64,000 nt of DNA from Prorocentrum cordatum (lineage: Eukaryota; Sar; Dinophyceae; Prorocentrales; Prorocentraceae), in contig CAUYUJ010012780.1 in NCBI GenBank assembly GCA_963575745.1, positions 976,237 through 1,040,236 on the forward strand, written 5' to 3'. This document shows, piece by piece, positions 25,315 through 37,324 of the stretch; the first letter of the stretch is position 1; each line of letters starts with the position of its first letter. The notes under the pieces are model-generated. The model made no database searches. It worked only from the letters and a program-made list of their open reading frames with translations, and was not told the origin of the DNA. The translations under genes and the position numbers were made by a program.

Positions 25315-28300
25315 GGAGGAGGAGGAGGAGACGGATGACTATCGCCACCTCGCCCGAATGCCCCTGAACCACCGTGTTGGGGCCCTGCTCCACCGAGTAG
25401 ACCTGCGCGCCCGAGCCGTCGGCACCGATGTCCGTGTTCGCAGGCAGCACCTTGAACGTCTCCAGGACCCGATCGAAGTTCACGTTGCCGTTCTCGGCGC
25501 TCTCGGGGTCGTACTTCGAGATGAAATTTGCCACGTCCTGGCAAGGCGCGCAGCGCGGGCCGACGACGACGATGGGGACGGAGGGCGAGAGCCAGGAGAA
25601 TTAGACGGATGAAGCAGAGGGCACACACAAGGACAACGAGAGCACAGGCGATGAGGAGGAGGAGGAGGAGGAGGAGAAGGAGGAGGATGAGAGGGAAGAG
25701 GAGGGGGAGGGGAGGGCAGACGCACGCGGGGGAGTGGAGGGGGAGGCGGAGGAGGAGGAGGAAGAGGAGGAGGAGAGGGAGGAGAGAGGAGGGGGATGAG
25801 GAGGAGGAGGAGGAGGAGGAGGAGGAGGAACGAGGAGGAGGAGGAGGAGGAGGAGGAGGAGGGAGGGGGAGGAGCGGAGGCTGAGTGTTTGATGAATGCG
25901 GTCCTGCACGCGAGCCATGACCAGCTTCCTAGTTCCAGCCACCTGGTACCTCAACGTGGGCATCATGACGGCCTCGGTCCCCGCCCACGCGTGCCCCGCC
26001 GAACTGTAGAACAGGTGAGCCTTGTCCGTGATCGACTTGATCTCCGAGGGCGCCTGCTCCTGCCAGAGCTGCTGCCAGCTGCTGCCCACGAAGCCCTCGG
26101 CGAGCTTCAGCATGTTCTCGTTCTCCGCAACCGAGGGCACTGGGAGCGTCTTCCGACCAGCTGGGAACGATTTCGCTTGCCATTGGTTCAGCAAGCCAGC
26201 AGCGCCGACGGACAAGACACTCCCTGCAACATCTGCCATGTCCTGCAGGCGCACAGCCATCCCTCATCGTCCTCATCCTTCTCCTCCTTCCTGCTCCTCC
26301 TCCTTCCTCCTCCTCCCCCTCCTCCGCCTCTCTCCTCCCTCTCCTCCTTCTCATCCTCCTCCTGTTTATCCCCCTCATCCTCCTCCTCCTCCTCCTCTTC
26401 CTCCTCCTCATCCTCGTCCTCCTCCGTCTCCTCCTCCTCGCTCTCCTCCTCCACCTCCCTCACTGGCGTCCTTGATGATGAAAGGGACGCCCTGCGAAAC
26501 TCGATCACCAGCGTCCGCGAACGTCACCTGCTGGATCTTCAGAACGTGCTGCCACTCCGCCATGAAGAAACTCCCAGCCCACATGCCAGGGACCCGCGAA
26601 TCAGACAACTTCGCGATCCTCTTGGCAGCGTCGCGAGCGATCCGCTTGAACCCGTTCTCGGCGTCCTTCTTCTTCTTCTCCTCGGACGCCTTGGCGGCTG
26701 ACCTGACCGCTGCCAGCCCCCCCTTGACGGCCTTGACCGCGCCCTTGAAGGTCGTGATCAAGTCCGTGACCAATTGGAGCTTGTTCTTCATCGAGCGCTC
26801 GAGCGTGTCCAGACCTCGCTGCTTGGTGACCTAGGAAGCTAGAAGGAGGGGGGAGGAGGAGGAGGAGGAGGAGGACGAGGAGGAGGAGGCGGAGGAGGAA
26901 GTCGACGAGGATGAAGAGGAGGAGGACGAGGAGGAGGATGAGGAGGATGAGGGGGATGATGAGGAGGGAGGATGAGGAGGAGGAAGAGGAGGAGGAGGAG
27001 GAGGAGGAGGAGGGAGGAGGAGAATGACACGGATGATGAGCAGGAGGAGGAGGAGGGAGGAGGAAGAGGAGAATACCAGGGAGGGACGATACAAGAAAGA
27101 TGGTTGAGGAGAACGATGACGAGTCGGAGGAGGAACACGTCTGGGGAGGAGTCGGAGGAATGATAAGGAAGATAAGGAGGAGGATGAGGAGGAGGAGGAG
27201 GAACATGGAGGATCATGTAGGACAGTTGAGGAGAGGCATGCGGCGTCGGGGCCTGCGCTGCCTGCTCGGCAAGGAGGTTCTCGATCTCCACCAGCTCGGC
27301 CAAGTGCTTCGGGTTCTGACTGATCTGCTTCTTCTCGGACCTGCAATGGTCGAAGAACTCTTTGAAGCCCGCTGGCTGCTCTACCTTAAGGGGGGGAGCG
27401 AGGAGGAGAAGGAGGAGGACGAGAAGAGGAAGGAGGAGGAGGAGGAGGAGGAGGAGGAGGAGGAGGAGCAGGAAGAAGAAGATGGGGAGGTGGAGGGGGT
27501 GGAGGTGGGGAGAGCGAGAGGACGAGATTATAGAGGAGGTGTGGGTGGACGAGGAAAAGGACGAGGATGCTGAATCAGAAGAGGAGAAAGTAGGAGGATG
27601 AGGAGAAGGAGGACACGGAGGGGGAGGAGAAAGAGGAGGAGGATGAGGAGACCGAGGAAGGAGGAAGATGGGGAAGAGACGGATCGGGAGGAGGAGGATG
27701 AGGAGGATGAGGAGGAGGAGGAGGGGAGGTGGAGGAGGAGAGGTGGCCAGAGTTCACTCCCCCCCAACCTTCGTCCTCTCCTGTGGCTGGTTCCGCCCGA
27801 CGCGCTGAACAGCGAGCTCGACGTGGTTGGTGGAGGCGCACATGATCTCGTCGGAGGTCGGCCAGGTCACGACCTTGCTGGAGCCATTGAACACCGCCTG
27901 GCACAACGCACCTTTCAGCACGACGTTGGTGACCATCATCTGAACTCCAGTCGCCACTTTGTCATATCCGTCGGACCCGAGCTCCTGCATCACTGCCGAC
28001 GCCTCGCCGCTCGCGTCCACCCACTTGCTCGTCAGCTTCGCCAGCTTCTCCTGAAATTTTGAGAAGCCCTGAGCGGCCTTGTCCTGGAAGCTGGCAGGGT
28101 TCCTCCTGGACCCCTTCTTGGGCTGCTCCTGCGAGTCGCTCCCGTCGGACACGTCCTCGCTTCCGCCATCTCCGACCTGTGGCAACGATCCGCCGCCCAG
28201 ATCATCTTCATCCAATGGTTCACCGTCCAACTCCTCGTCGATGCTGAGCTCGTCCTGCGGCAACGGGGACTCCCCTCGGCACCTCCTGCGAGACTTGGCC

Positions 28301-30705
28301 TTCATGTCCTCGATCTTCTCCCGACGGCGCTTCCGAACGTCTGCGTGTGGATCGTCTGCGGTATCTCCTGAATGATCACGCTTAGACTTCGCCCCGCTGC
28401 TGGCCGCGCTGCGACGATCGCCACGGCTCCTCGAACGGCTCTCCGATCTCCCGCGGTCCTGCTTGGCGTGCCTGGGCCTGGCCTGGAGGAAGTTGCTCCC
28501 GCTGCCGATCGCACTGCCACTGGTGTTCATGTGCAGGTTGCTGCCCCAAGTCGACTCGCCCTGCTCATACATTGGGAGGTCGCCCTCCATGCGTAGAATA
28601 TCATCCTCCTTCGGGTTCCTCTTGGCGGCGTCGCTGAGCTCCACTCGGTTGCCGATCTTGTTCTGCTCGTACCACATCACGTAGTCCTCCACAGCGATGA
28701 GAACTCGCAAAGGCGAGCCTGGCGGTCCCAGCATGTCCGTCTCTTTGCCGCTGTCCGCCGCCGTGTCCTTCGCCCACATGCCGATCGCCTCGGATCGGAA
28801 GAAAGAGGAGGAGGAGGGGGAGGAGGAGGAGGAGGAGGAGGAGGAGGAGGAGGAGGAGTTGGGGCAATGGGGAGGGAGGGAGAGCGATAGGGGGAAGGGA
28901 CACGAAGAGGGAGGAGGGAAGGCAACGGCCAAGGGGGGGAGGAGGGAGTAGCAGGGAACACATAACTCACTGGGAAGGGCAACCGATTCGAATTCGAATG
29001 CCAACGGTTCGAGTACCACCGATTCGAAGGCCATCGATTCGAACTACTCCGAGCGTCGAGCTCCGACGGCACAACACAAAGCACGTTCTGCGGCCAAGTG
29101 CCATCTGGCTAGTGAACGACTTCGATCCTGCTCCCATCTTCCTCCTCCCACCTCCCTCTCGCCTCCTATGTTGTGCTCTATGCTCTAACAACCCTGCATC
29201 ACCCCACCTGCCTCCTCCACTCCCTCCTTCCTCCTTCCCCTTCCTCCTTCCACCTTCTCCGTCTTCCTTTCTCCTTCCTCCTTCCCCGTCCTCCTTCCCC
29301 CTCCCTCCTTCCTCCCTCCCCCCCAATCCTCAATCCTCCTTACTCCTTCCTTCCCCTTACCTGGCTCAAGCAGCCGCAAGCCGCAAGCCTCGGTCTCAGA
29401 GACCCCCAGCTCCTCCATCTGGTAGCGGATGTACTTCCGACGGTGCATGTAGACGCCCTTCACGCCACGGTCGCTGATCTGCACGGGGCGATGGCGACAG
29501 ACAGAGAGGCTGCAAGAGGCACAGTGGAGAAGAGATGGGAGACCACCGCACGACGGCCTGTCATGAAGGACAAGGGGGAAGCGCAGGGGCCACGGCCACG
29601 GGGGAGCAACAGCAACCAGTGAGCGAAGCACGAATGCTAACGCACGAAGTTGACGCGATGCGAGCTCTTCTAACTTCTAAGGCACCACAAACTAAACAAG
29701 GCAACGACAATAAACGATGAAGGCAAGCCCGAAACTCTAAGTAGAACCGTTTACCTCCGACCTCGGACCTCGTGGGATCGTGCTCCCGTGGGATCGTGCT
29801 CCGGTGGGGTCGATGCTCTCGTGGGATCGTGCTCTGGTGGGACCAACGCCCCTGGGGGGAGAAAGAAGGCTGGCGTGATCCCTGCAATCCCCTGGCCAGC
29901 CTGAGCTGACTCGTACACGCGCAGGAACTTCGCGAAGTCGAAGCTCCCCCTGCAGATGCCTCTGCCACGCGCCTGAGGAGCGGCGGCGACAGCAGAGGAA
30001 ATAACACGGGGGGGGCAACGCTATTGCAAACCCAGAAGTGAGTGGCAAATCCTACGGGATTCACCACTCAGGAGCCCTACGGAGCCCCAAGGAGTTTCGC
30101 TTCTGGGACCTGCGGACCTACCCGATTCGAAAATGGAGGCCCCAGGGTTTCCATCCCCTCCTGCTCCTCGTCCTCCTCGTCCTCCTCCTCCTCCTCCTCC
30201 TCCTCCTCCTCCTCCGCCTCCCCCTTCCTCCCCCTCCTCACCCTCCTCCTCCTCCTCCGCATCCTGTCCATACTCATTCTCGCTCCTTTCCCTCCTCCAT
30301 TTTCCGCCGCGCCTGGCAAACATTGAGGTAACTTTTCATGAAAGTCATGAGCCTGGCCTTGTCCTTCGACGCGCGGATCTGCTTGAACTTATCAGCTGAG
30401 GCCTTCCCCTGCCTCTTGGCGTCCTCGCTCGCCGCCTTCAGGGCTGACAAGTGGAATCGGCAATATGCCTCACGATCCACCGCAGCATTCTCGCAGTCAA
30501 CGTACCCGCACGCCTTCGTCTTTGGCTTCGGCTTCTGCTCGGCGTTGGGCTTTGACGGCAAAGGCGGGGGCCTGCTTCCAGCGTCGCCTCCGCCTTGGCC
30601 CTTCACGTCGCCGTCCTCACGGCGCTGATCCACTTTTTTGGCGATCGCCTCAGGAGGCGCGCCGTCGTCGTCTGACAAGGCTGCCGCCAGATCTAAAGAA
30701 GACAT
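24501..30705 (-). CDS. Multi-exon dinoflagellate protein with N-terminal Cys/His motif, function unknown
   Basis: Exons on the minus strand: 30705-30313, 29972-29901, 29478-29361, 29104-28971, 28788-27769, 27384-27253, 26830-26464, 26262-25904, 25537-25349, 24722-24501. All nine junctions agree in phase and give 1,002 codons from ATG 30705; the 3' end is unresolved. Exon 1 has CGYVDCENAAVDREAYCRFH, a possible zinc site, followed by basic helices (LMTFMKSYLNVCQ). Exons 2-4 read FDFAKFLRVYES, GVYMHRRKYIRYQMEELGV and PQNVLCVVPSELDA. Exon 5 has an Arg/Ser-rich stretch (GRSESRSRSRGD), an acidic stretch and then helical sequence. Exons 7-9 are helical and soluble-looking. The Cys/His motif plus 'YMHRRKYIRYQM' layout resembles a lineage-specific dinoflagellate gene family I recall only in outline. 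Donors are GT, GC and GA. Confidence 0.7.
24723..30312 (-). repeat. Nine introns made largely of GGA or TCC arrays
   Basis: Introns (minus strand) are 30312-29973, 29900-29479, 29360-29105, 28970-28789, 27768-27385, 27252-26831, 26463-26263, 25903-25538 and 25348-24723; lengths run from 182 to 626. Six are TCC-rich and three (the first, third and seventh) GGA-rich on the coding strand. First bases are GC, GC, GT, GT, GT, GC, GT, GA, GT. Direct repeats span several junction pairs: CAGGCGCG at both ends of the first, AGCCAG at the third, AAGGT at the fifth, CAGGAC at the eighth. Confidence 0.65.
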
Positions 30706-30719
30706 GGCTGCAACCACTT

Positions 30720-32770
30720 ATGAGCACGGACTCGCACGCGCGGTCTGGCGCGCTTTGCACTTGCAATCACAAGAAGAATCACGCCTGAGCCAAATTGGCT
30801 ATCCCTCTTCCTTCTCCTCCTCCTCCTCCTCCTCCTCCTCCTCCACGTCCTCCTCATCCTCCTCCTTCCTCCTTCGCCCTCCTCCTGTTCCTCCTCCTCC
30901 TCCTCCTCCTCGTCCTTCTCCTCATCCTCCTTCTGAGCCGTTTTGATTTGCCCAGTGCGTATGAGGACGCCCACCCTCCTCCTCCTCTTCCTCCTGCTCC
31001 TCCTTCACGTCCTCCTCCTCCCCACCTTGGCCTCCGCCATGGAGGGCACTGTATTCGACGATGTCGGAGCCTTCCTCAGGACGATCTGGGAAGTCGCTCG
31101 GTACGGACTGCCACACATGGAGGGCGGTCCTCAAGCGCAGCCCGCCCCATATCGGCACCGTCTCAAGAATCCCCACCACCCCGCGAGTCCTTCGGCATTC
31201 AGCACGAGGGAGGCGTCTTGGGATGGTGGAGACCTCGCGGATGGTGCTGATATAAGCCGAACAACGCCATGACCGAGAAGCCACGCGTAAAACATATATG
31301 GAAATGGATATGGACATAACTGCATCATCAATGAGAAGGCGCACTCGGCCGTGGAATGCCGTGAACTTGCCGCATCTTGGGCGCGAAACAGCTGTAGCAA
31401 TTAGTTGGCGCGCAACGGCGCCCTCGAGCGCCCTCAGTCCTCAGCCCTCGACCCTTGTGCCCTGGGACCCCGATGTCAGAATACTCAATGTTCGCATCGT
31501 TTTCTCCGTGATGCGATTTCGTAAGGCTGGTGAGGGATGGGACAGGGAGGGAGGGAATACCGTACATCACCCAGGGGCCCAGGGAGGGAGTTAGCACCGC
31601 CCATCCTTTTGAACATCCTGGTCCATATCTGTTCGAACTTGCCCCCACGCCGCCCACCCCTGTGGACATCTCTACAGCGGGGGGGAAGTGATGGGGGAAG
31701 GCGGAAGGGCGAAGTGGGTGGGAAGGGCAAGGGAGAACCCAGAGCGAAACGCTCTTTCTTCCGACCGAGAGCCACAGACGCGCTGCTCTGACGCCATCTT
31801 CGGGGCGCCGAACGGGCAGCGGCGGGGCTAGGCTCTGGATCCCTTGGCACCCCCGCCTCCTCCTCCTCTCCCTCCTCCTCCTCATCCTCCTCCTCCTCCT
31901 CCTCCTCCTCCTCCTCCTCCTCCTCCTCTACTGTCCCCTCTCCCTCCTCCCGTCCTCCTCCTCCTCCTCCTCCTCCTCCTCCTCCTCGTCCTCCTCCTCG
32001 TCCTCCTCCTCCTCCTCCTCCTCCTCCTCCTCCTCCCCCTCCCCTCCCCCTCCTCCTCCTCATACTCTCTACTGCTCCCTCTCTCTCCTCCCCCCTCCCC
32101 TTTTCGGCTCTTCTTTGTTTCTCCTCCCCCAAGGGTCCGTCTTCAAATCCAACCCTCTCCCGCTCCTACATCATCCTTCTCCCCGCCCCCTCTCCTACCT
32201 TTACCGCTTCCCGCCCCCAACGCAACAGATGCGGCCCTCAAGGGGGCTCGGAGGCCAGGGCCAGCCCGCACATGATGTCCACCACGTCCTGCGGGCACAG
32301 GAAGGAGGGGGAGGAGGGGGGGGGGAATGGAGGAGGGAGAGGGGGAGGAGGGGGGGAACAGGAGGAGAGGCGGATGGGGGGGGGAAGGGGGAGGAAGGGG
32401 AAGGGCAGGAGGAGGGGGAGGAGGGGGAGGACATGAGCAGCATAGGGAGGAGGGGGAAGAGGGGCGGAGCAGGATGAGGGGGAGGGGGGGAGGGGAAGAC
32501 GGGAAAGGCGGAGGGGGAGAAGCCGCTGTGCTACGCTGCTATGTTGTGCGTATACACACTACATATTACACATGCGCGCGTGCGTTTATGTATCTGCGTT
32601 CATGCGCTCGCGCAGCACATTCGCCCACGCAGTTAATAACGACACGGCTGCGCCTAACAATGCGTTCACATAAACCGCACCCAATGCGCAATATGTAGTG
32701 TTACCGCCTTCCGTGGCGCGACCACTACCAGTCGGAGTCAGCACGTGATGTTGCTACCTAACAGGTGCCG
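30720..32770. repeat. TCC/GGGA-rich region upstream of the multi-exon gene
   Basis: TCC arrays at about 30805-31030 and 31855-32080, and a GGGGA-rich stretch at 32300-32520. The non-repetitive part 31040-31840 has open frames on both strands. A plus-strand frame from 30961 even begins with a leucine run like a signal peptide, but that run is only the CTCCTC repeat translated. A promoter of the minus-strand gene would lie near 30.7-30.9 kb; no motif is recognisable. Confidence 0.5.
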
Positions 32771-33990
32771 CTATGAGTTGTACGGCGCGCTGAGGCCGAC
32801 GCCGAAAGTGGGCCGAGGCCTAGGCCTCGGGTCTAGGCCTAAGGCTTAGGCCTAGGCTTAGGACTAGAGCCGCAGGTTCACGACCGAAGGCTTGGCGCCC
32901 TCGGCTGAGGCCTAGAGCCTAGGGCCTGGAAACTAGGGACTGAAGGCATAGGAATTTTGGCAAACATAAGCGTATGCTTAGGCTTGGACCTAGCCCTGGG
33001 CCTAGGCGCAGGGCCTGATGGCTGAGGCACAAGGCCGACGGCCTAGAGCTTAGGGCCTAGGGCCTAGGGCCTGGGCCTCAGCTTAACGCCAACGCCGAGG
33101 CCTACGACTACCCAGAGCCCAATGCGTAATGCCCAAGGCCTGAGGCCCTCGGCGTAAGGCCTGAGGCCTAAGGCTTGACGGCCGTCCTTGAGGGCTAGAG
33201 CCTGATGTCTAGGGCTCAGGCTCACGCTTAAGCCCAGGTCCTTGAGCCGCAGGCCTAAGGCTTAAGGCTTATGGCCTAAGATGAGGGCCCACGGCCTAAA
33301 GCGTCGGCTTCGGGCCTGAGGCACATGGCCGAAGGCATAAGGCTAAGGCCTGGGCGTTGAGGCCTCAAGCCCCATCAATTCAGCCTAGAGTTACGCCGTG
33401 AGTTAGGGCCTACGGCCTAAAGCCTAAGGCCCAAAAGCCTAAAGCCGAACGCCTAACCCTTAATGCCTGATGCCTATGGCCTGAAGCCTGAGCCCAAGAC
33501 CTCAAGCCGCGCGCCTAACCCCTAAGGCCTGATGCCCAATACTTAAATCCTAGGGTCAAGGGCCTAGGACTTGAGGCTAGGGCTGGAGGACTGCGCCAGA
33601 CAGCCCAATGCCCACGCTTAGGGCAAGCTCCTTAAGCACCTGGCTTAAGGCCTAAGTTCTATGGCCTATGCTCAGGGCGTAAGACCTAGGGCCTAGGGGC
33701 TAGGTCCAAGCCTAGGGCCTAGGGGCTGGGGCCCAAGTCCGAAGGCCGTTTGCTAGGGCCCGAGGGCTGAGGCGTCGGGCCCAGGAATGACGCCTAAGCT
33801 TACGCCTGAAGCTACGGCCTAGGGCGTAAGGCTTAAGGCCTAAAGCCTAAGGTTCCAGGCCTAAGGCCGAAGGCCTTAAGCCCAAAGGCTAAGGCCGAAC
33901 GCCTAAGCCCCAACGCAGAAAAGGCCGAGGCCTGAGGCTTAGGGCACATGGCCTAGGGCCAGATGGCTCGGCCTTCTGATAGAAACCGTG
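32770..33990. repeat. Degenerate GGCCTA/AGGCCTA heptamer array
   Basis: About 1.2 kb made of GGGCCTA, AGGCCTA, GGCCTAA and close variants with an average spacing of 7-8 bases; exact runs occur only briefly (e.g. GGGCCTAGGGCCTAGGGCCT near 33055). The reverse complement TTAGGCC differs at two positions from a rotation of the plant/dinoflagellate-type telomere heptamer (TTTAGGG). No open frame of interest crosses the array. Confidence 0.75.
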
Positions 33991-35720
33991 CACACGTTGA
34001 AACCCAAAAGGCAAGCTAAAGCCACAATGCATATAAAAACAAAGCCAGTCCCAAAAATAACCTAATGTTTCGGTTGGCATGGGCAATCTGACGCTGAGGC
34101 CATAGCTGACGCTTGAACTCTGCAGTGCGCTAGCCGAAACTCTGTGGTCCGCCCCCGTCGCGCCGCGAAGTTCCATCCACGCAGCAGAACCGAGTGAACC
34201 ACGAAGCAAACGCCGAATCCCATAAGAAATACAAAAAAAAAAAACACAACGAACCGATACAAAACGCAGAGAAACACAAAAAAACACAACAGAACGCACA
34301 AATCTGCAGAAAAACGTGAAAATCCATAGCAAAATGCAAAAAAAACACATACGAAACAACAAAACAACCATTGAAACGCACCGAAACCGCGCGCGGCCTC
34401 GCCGACGACTACCCGATGAAATTGTGCTATGTTCGGTGGCGCTGGGGTACTGCTGGGGTACTGCTGGGGCACTGCTGGGGTACTGCTGGGGTACTGCTGG
34501 GGACCGAAAAGTACTGCTGGAGGTACTGCTGGGGTACTGCTGGGGTACTGCTGGGGTACTGCTGGGGTACTGCTGGGGTACTGCTGGGGACCCCTGGGTG
34601 CGCTCCCCGCCGACCGCGTTGTGTTTCCATCGCGCGCAACGCTGCGACGCGATGAATTTTCAGTTTCTGTAGAGATTTTAATGAATTTGCAATGGAAATA
34701 TGAAAAAAAAAAGCGAAATGCAAAGGAAATGCATCGGAAAACTTGCAAACCGAAGGAACATTCAAAATTCACGAAGAAATAAACGAACACGCGACGAAAA
34801 AAATGCACGCGCGCCGAACGAACGACGCCTGCAGAAAAAATGATTGGCCTCGGCGCGACCTTCGCAGACGACCAAGCAAAAATTGATGATTGAAAAATGT
34901 GCGATAGTTTCGTCCTTACAGGAAGCGGTGGCTTCCCCGTAACAGGAAGCAACAAAAAAACGCGATGGTTTCGTCCTTACAAAAAACGAAAACGTAAAGG
35001 GAACGAGTCGTCATATGATGTTCCACTTGTTTAATTGCATGCACCTGTGCCGAACAAAGCTGCTGGTGCGTGTAAAGCAAGCTTACCAAAGCGAGCGTAC
35101 CGTTTCCAATCGCATCATTATCCATGCCAAGCCAATCGCCACTGCGTTGCCAGGCAGCCGCTGGCAGCTGTCCAGGCAGCAACCCACCTGGAGCGGCAGG
35201 GGTAAGAAGGGAATGATCAGATAGGCGGACGGGTGCAATACAAAGAAATACACTAATGTAATGCGGGAGGAACAAAGAACGAGACAACCGTGGCAACAAT
35301 GATCGCATGCCTGTGCACAGAGGACAGCGGTGGCATGCATGCAATCTGATTACACACGCGCACGTGCAGGTATGAATGCAAGGCCCCACGTGCATGTATG
35401 TTTACCACGTTGCGCGTGTGCGTACAACCTCGGGCACACGTGTATGTATGAGCACGCGTGCATGTATGGTACGATGAAGCGCACGTGCATGTAGAAGCAC
35501 ACGTTTGCGCACTGCAGAAGTGAAGCGCGTCATGTCGCGCGGAGACTGAGTAGCAACATCCCGCGCCGACCTCCACGCGATTAACGCCGATGGCGCATAT
35601 GATAGGACTGGTAAAGTATTACCTGCGGTGGTGAGTTGTGTTGTGATGCGTGCAGGGTAGCATGCGTTCGAATGGTGGGGCGCAGCGGAGCAGGGGGGTG
35701 ATGGGGAGCTTGGGGAGGAG
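33990..35720. repeat. Gene-poor spacer with an 11-bp tandem repeat
   Basis: At about 34437-34592 the unit GCTGGGGTACT repeats some 13 times with exact 11-base period, broken once by GACCGAAAAG; since 33 bases make 11 codons it is open in all frames (YCWGTAGVLLG). An A-rich stretch (34220-34380) and alternating GCACGTGCATGTATG words (35360-35500) flank it. No gene supported. Confidence 0.7.
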
Positions 35721-37250
35721 CACGAGGAGGACGAGCAGTGAGGAGGAGGAGGATGAGGAGGAGGAAGGACGATGAGGGTGATGATGGGAGGATGGGGAGG
35801 AGAAAGAGGAGTAGCAGCATGAGTAGTAGTAGGAGGAGGAAGAGGAGGAGGAGGAGGAGGAGGGGGAGGAGGAGGAGGAGGAGGAGGAGGGAGGAGGGAG
35901 GAGGAGGAGAGGAGGAGGAGGAGGAGGAGGGGGAGGAGGAGGAGGAGGAGGAGGAGGAGGAGGAGGAGGGAGGAGGAGGAGGAGGAGGAGGAGGAGGAGG
36001 AGGAGGAGGAGGAGGAGGGGGGGGGGGGGAGGAGGAGGAGGAGGGAGGAGGAGGAGGAGGAGGAGGAGGAGGAGGAGGATAAGGATGATGAGCTGTCACG
36101 ACTCGTCCCAACATCGCCTTGGCTCCCTGGCTCGGGCCTGGTCGTGTGAACGTGTCCTGTCTGGGTCGTGGCACGTGGGTGCGAACACCCATCTTCCTCC
36201 TCCCCCTGCCGACGATTACGACGACGATGGAGGGGGATCATCAGGAGGAGGAGGAGGATGTGGATGAGGAGGAGGAGGAGAATGAGGAGGAGGGACGATG
36301 AGGAGGAGGGAGGAGGAGGAGGAAGAGGAGGAGGAGGAGGAAGAACATGAGGAGGAGGATGAGGAGGAGGAGGAGTAGACTGGGGAACAGGAGGAGGAGG
36401 AGGAGGAGGAGGAGGAGGAGGAAGAGAGGGAGAATGAGGCGGAGGAGGAGGAGGAGTAGGAGGAGGATGAGGAAGCGTTATCATAAGCACTTGGCGGAAC
36501 GCGGCTCGGAAGGACGAGGAGGCGGATCAGTGGGAGGAGGAGGCGGTGGAGGAACAGGCGGAGGAGGAGGGGGAGGAGGCGCCCTCATAACCATTGGGCA
36601 CAAACGGCTCGGAAGGAGGAGGAGGAGGAGAAGGAGGAGGAGGGAGTAGGAAGAGGAGAGCCAATGAGGAGAGATGAGGATGAGGAGGGGACACTGATGG
36701 AGGAGGAGGGGACGCTGAGGATGAGGGATCGCTGAGGAGAAGGAGGAGGAGGAGGAGGAGGGGGAGGAGGAGGAGGGGGGGCACGAGGAGGGGACGCTGA
36801 GAAGGAGGGGACGCTGAGGAGGATGTTGCCAAACACGTCAACCCTCGTCGATCCTCCTGGGGAGATGCGCTAACAAGTCTGATGAGGATGGAGGGGGGAG
36901 CAGAGGGCGCCACGGTCCTAGTGCGAGACGTAGGAGTCGGAGTCGGAGATGATGCTGTCGTTCGGACGCCTCCGCGCAAGCAGGGCCGTATTCCTCCCTC
37001 CCTCATCCTCCCTCTCTCGTCCTCCCTCCTCCCTCCTCCCCGACGGTCCTCCCTCCCTACTCCTCCCTCCCTCCTCCCCAACAGTCATCCCTCCCTCCCT
37101 GCTCCTTCGTCCCTCGCTCTCTCCCTCCTCCTCCTTTCGCCCTCTGTCATACTATCCCCGTATGATCCTCAACATATCTTCCCAGATTCTCTTATCTTCC
37201 TCAACCTATCTCCTGAAACTCATCGACCTATCTTCCCAAACTCCCCGTAT
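35720..37250. repeat. GGA arrays followed by a TCC-rich run
   Basis: (GGA)n at about 35728-36080, interrupted GGA/GAT-rich sequence to about 36830, then TCC/TCCC-rich sequence 36985-37145. The island 36085-36230 (unique sequence, ending near CCTCCTCCCCC) could hold an exon on either strand but shows no decisive sites. Confidence 0.7.
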
Positions 37251-37324
37251 GGCTCAAATGCTCCACACATTTTTCACGAGCTGGGATCGCCGATCGGCGG
37301 ATCAGCGGGCGCCGCCAGCTCCAT

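Noticed and set aside
30961-31272. Signal-peptide-like plus-strand ORF (MRTPTLLLLFLLLLLHVLLL)
   Set aside because: The hydrophobic run is the CTCCTC repeat translated; the opposite frame is equally open.
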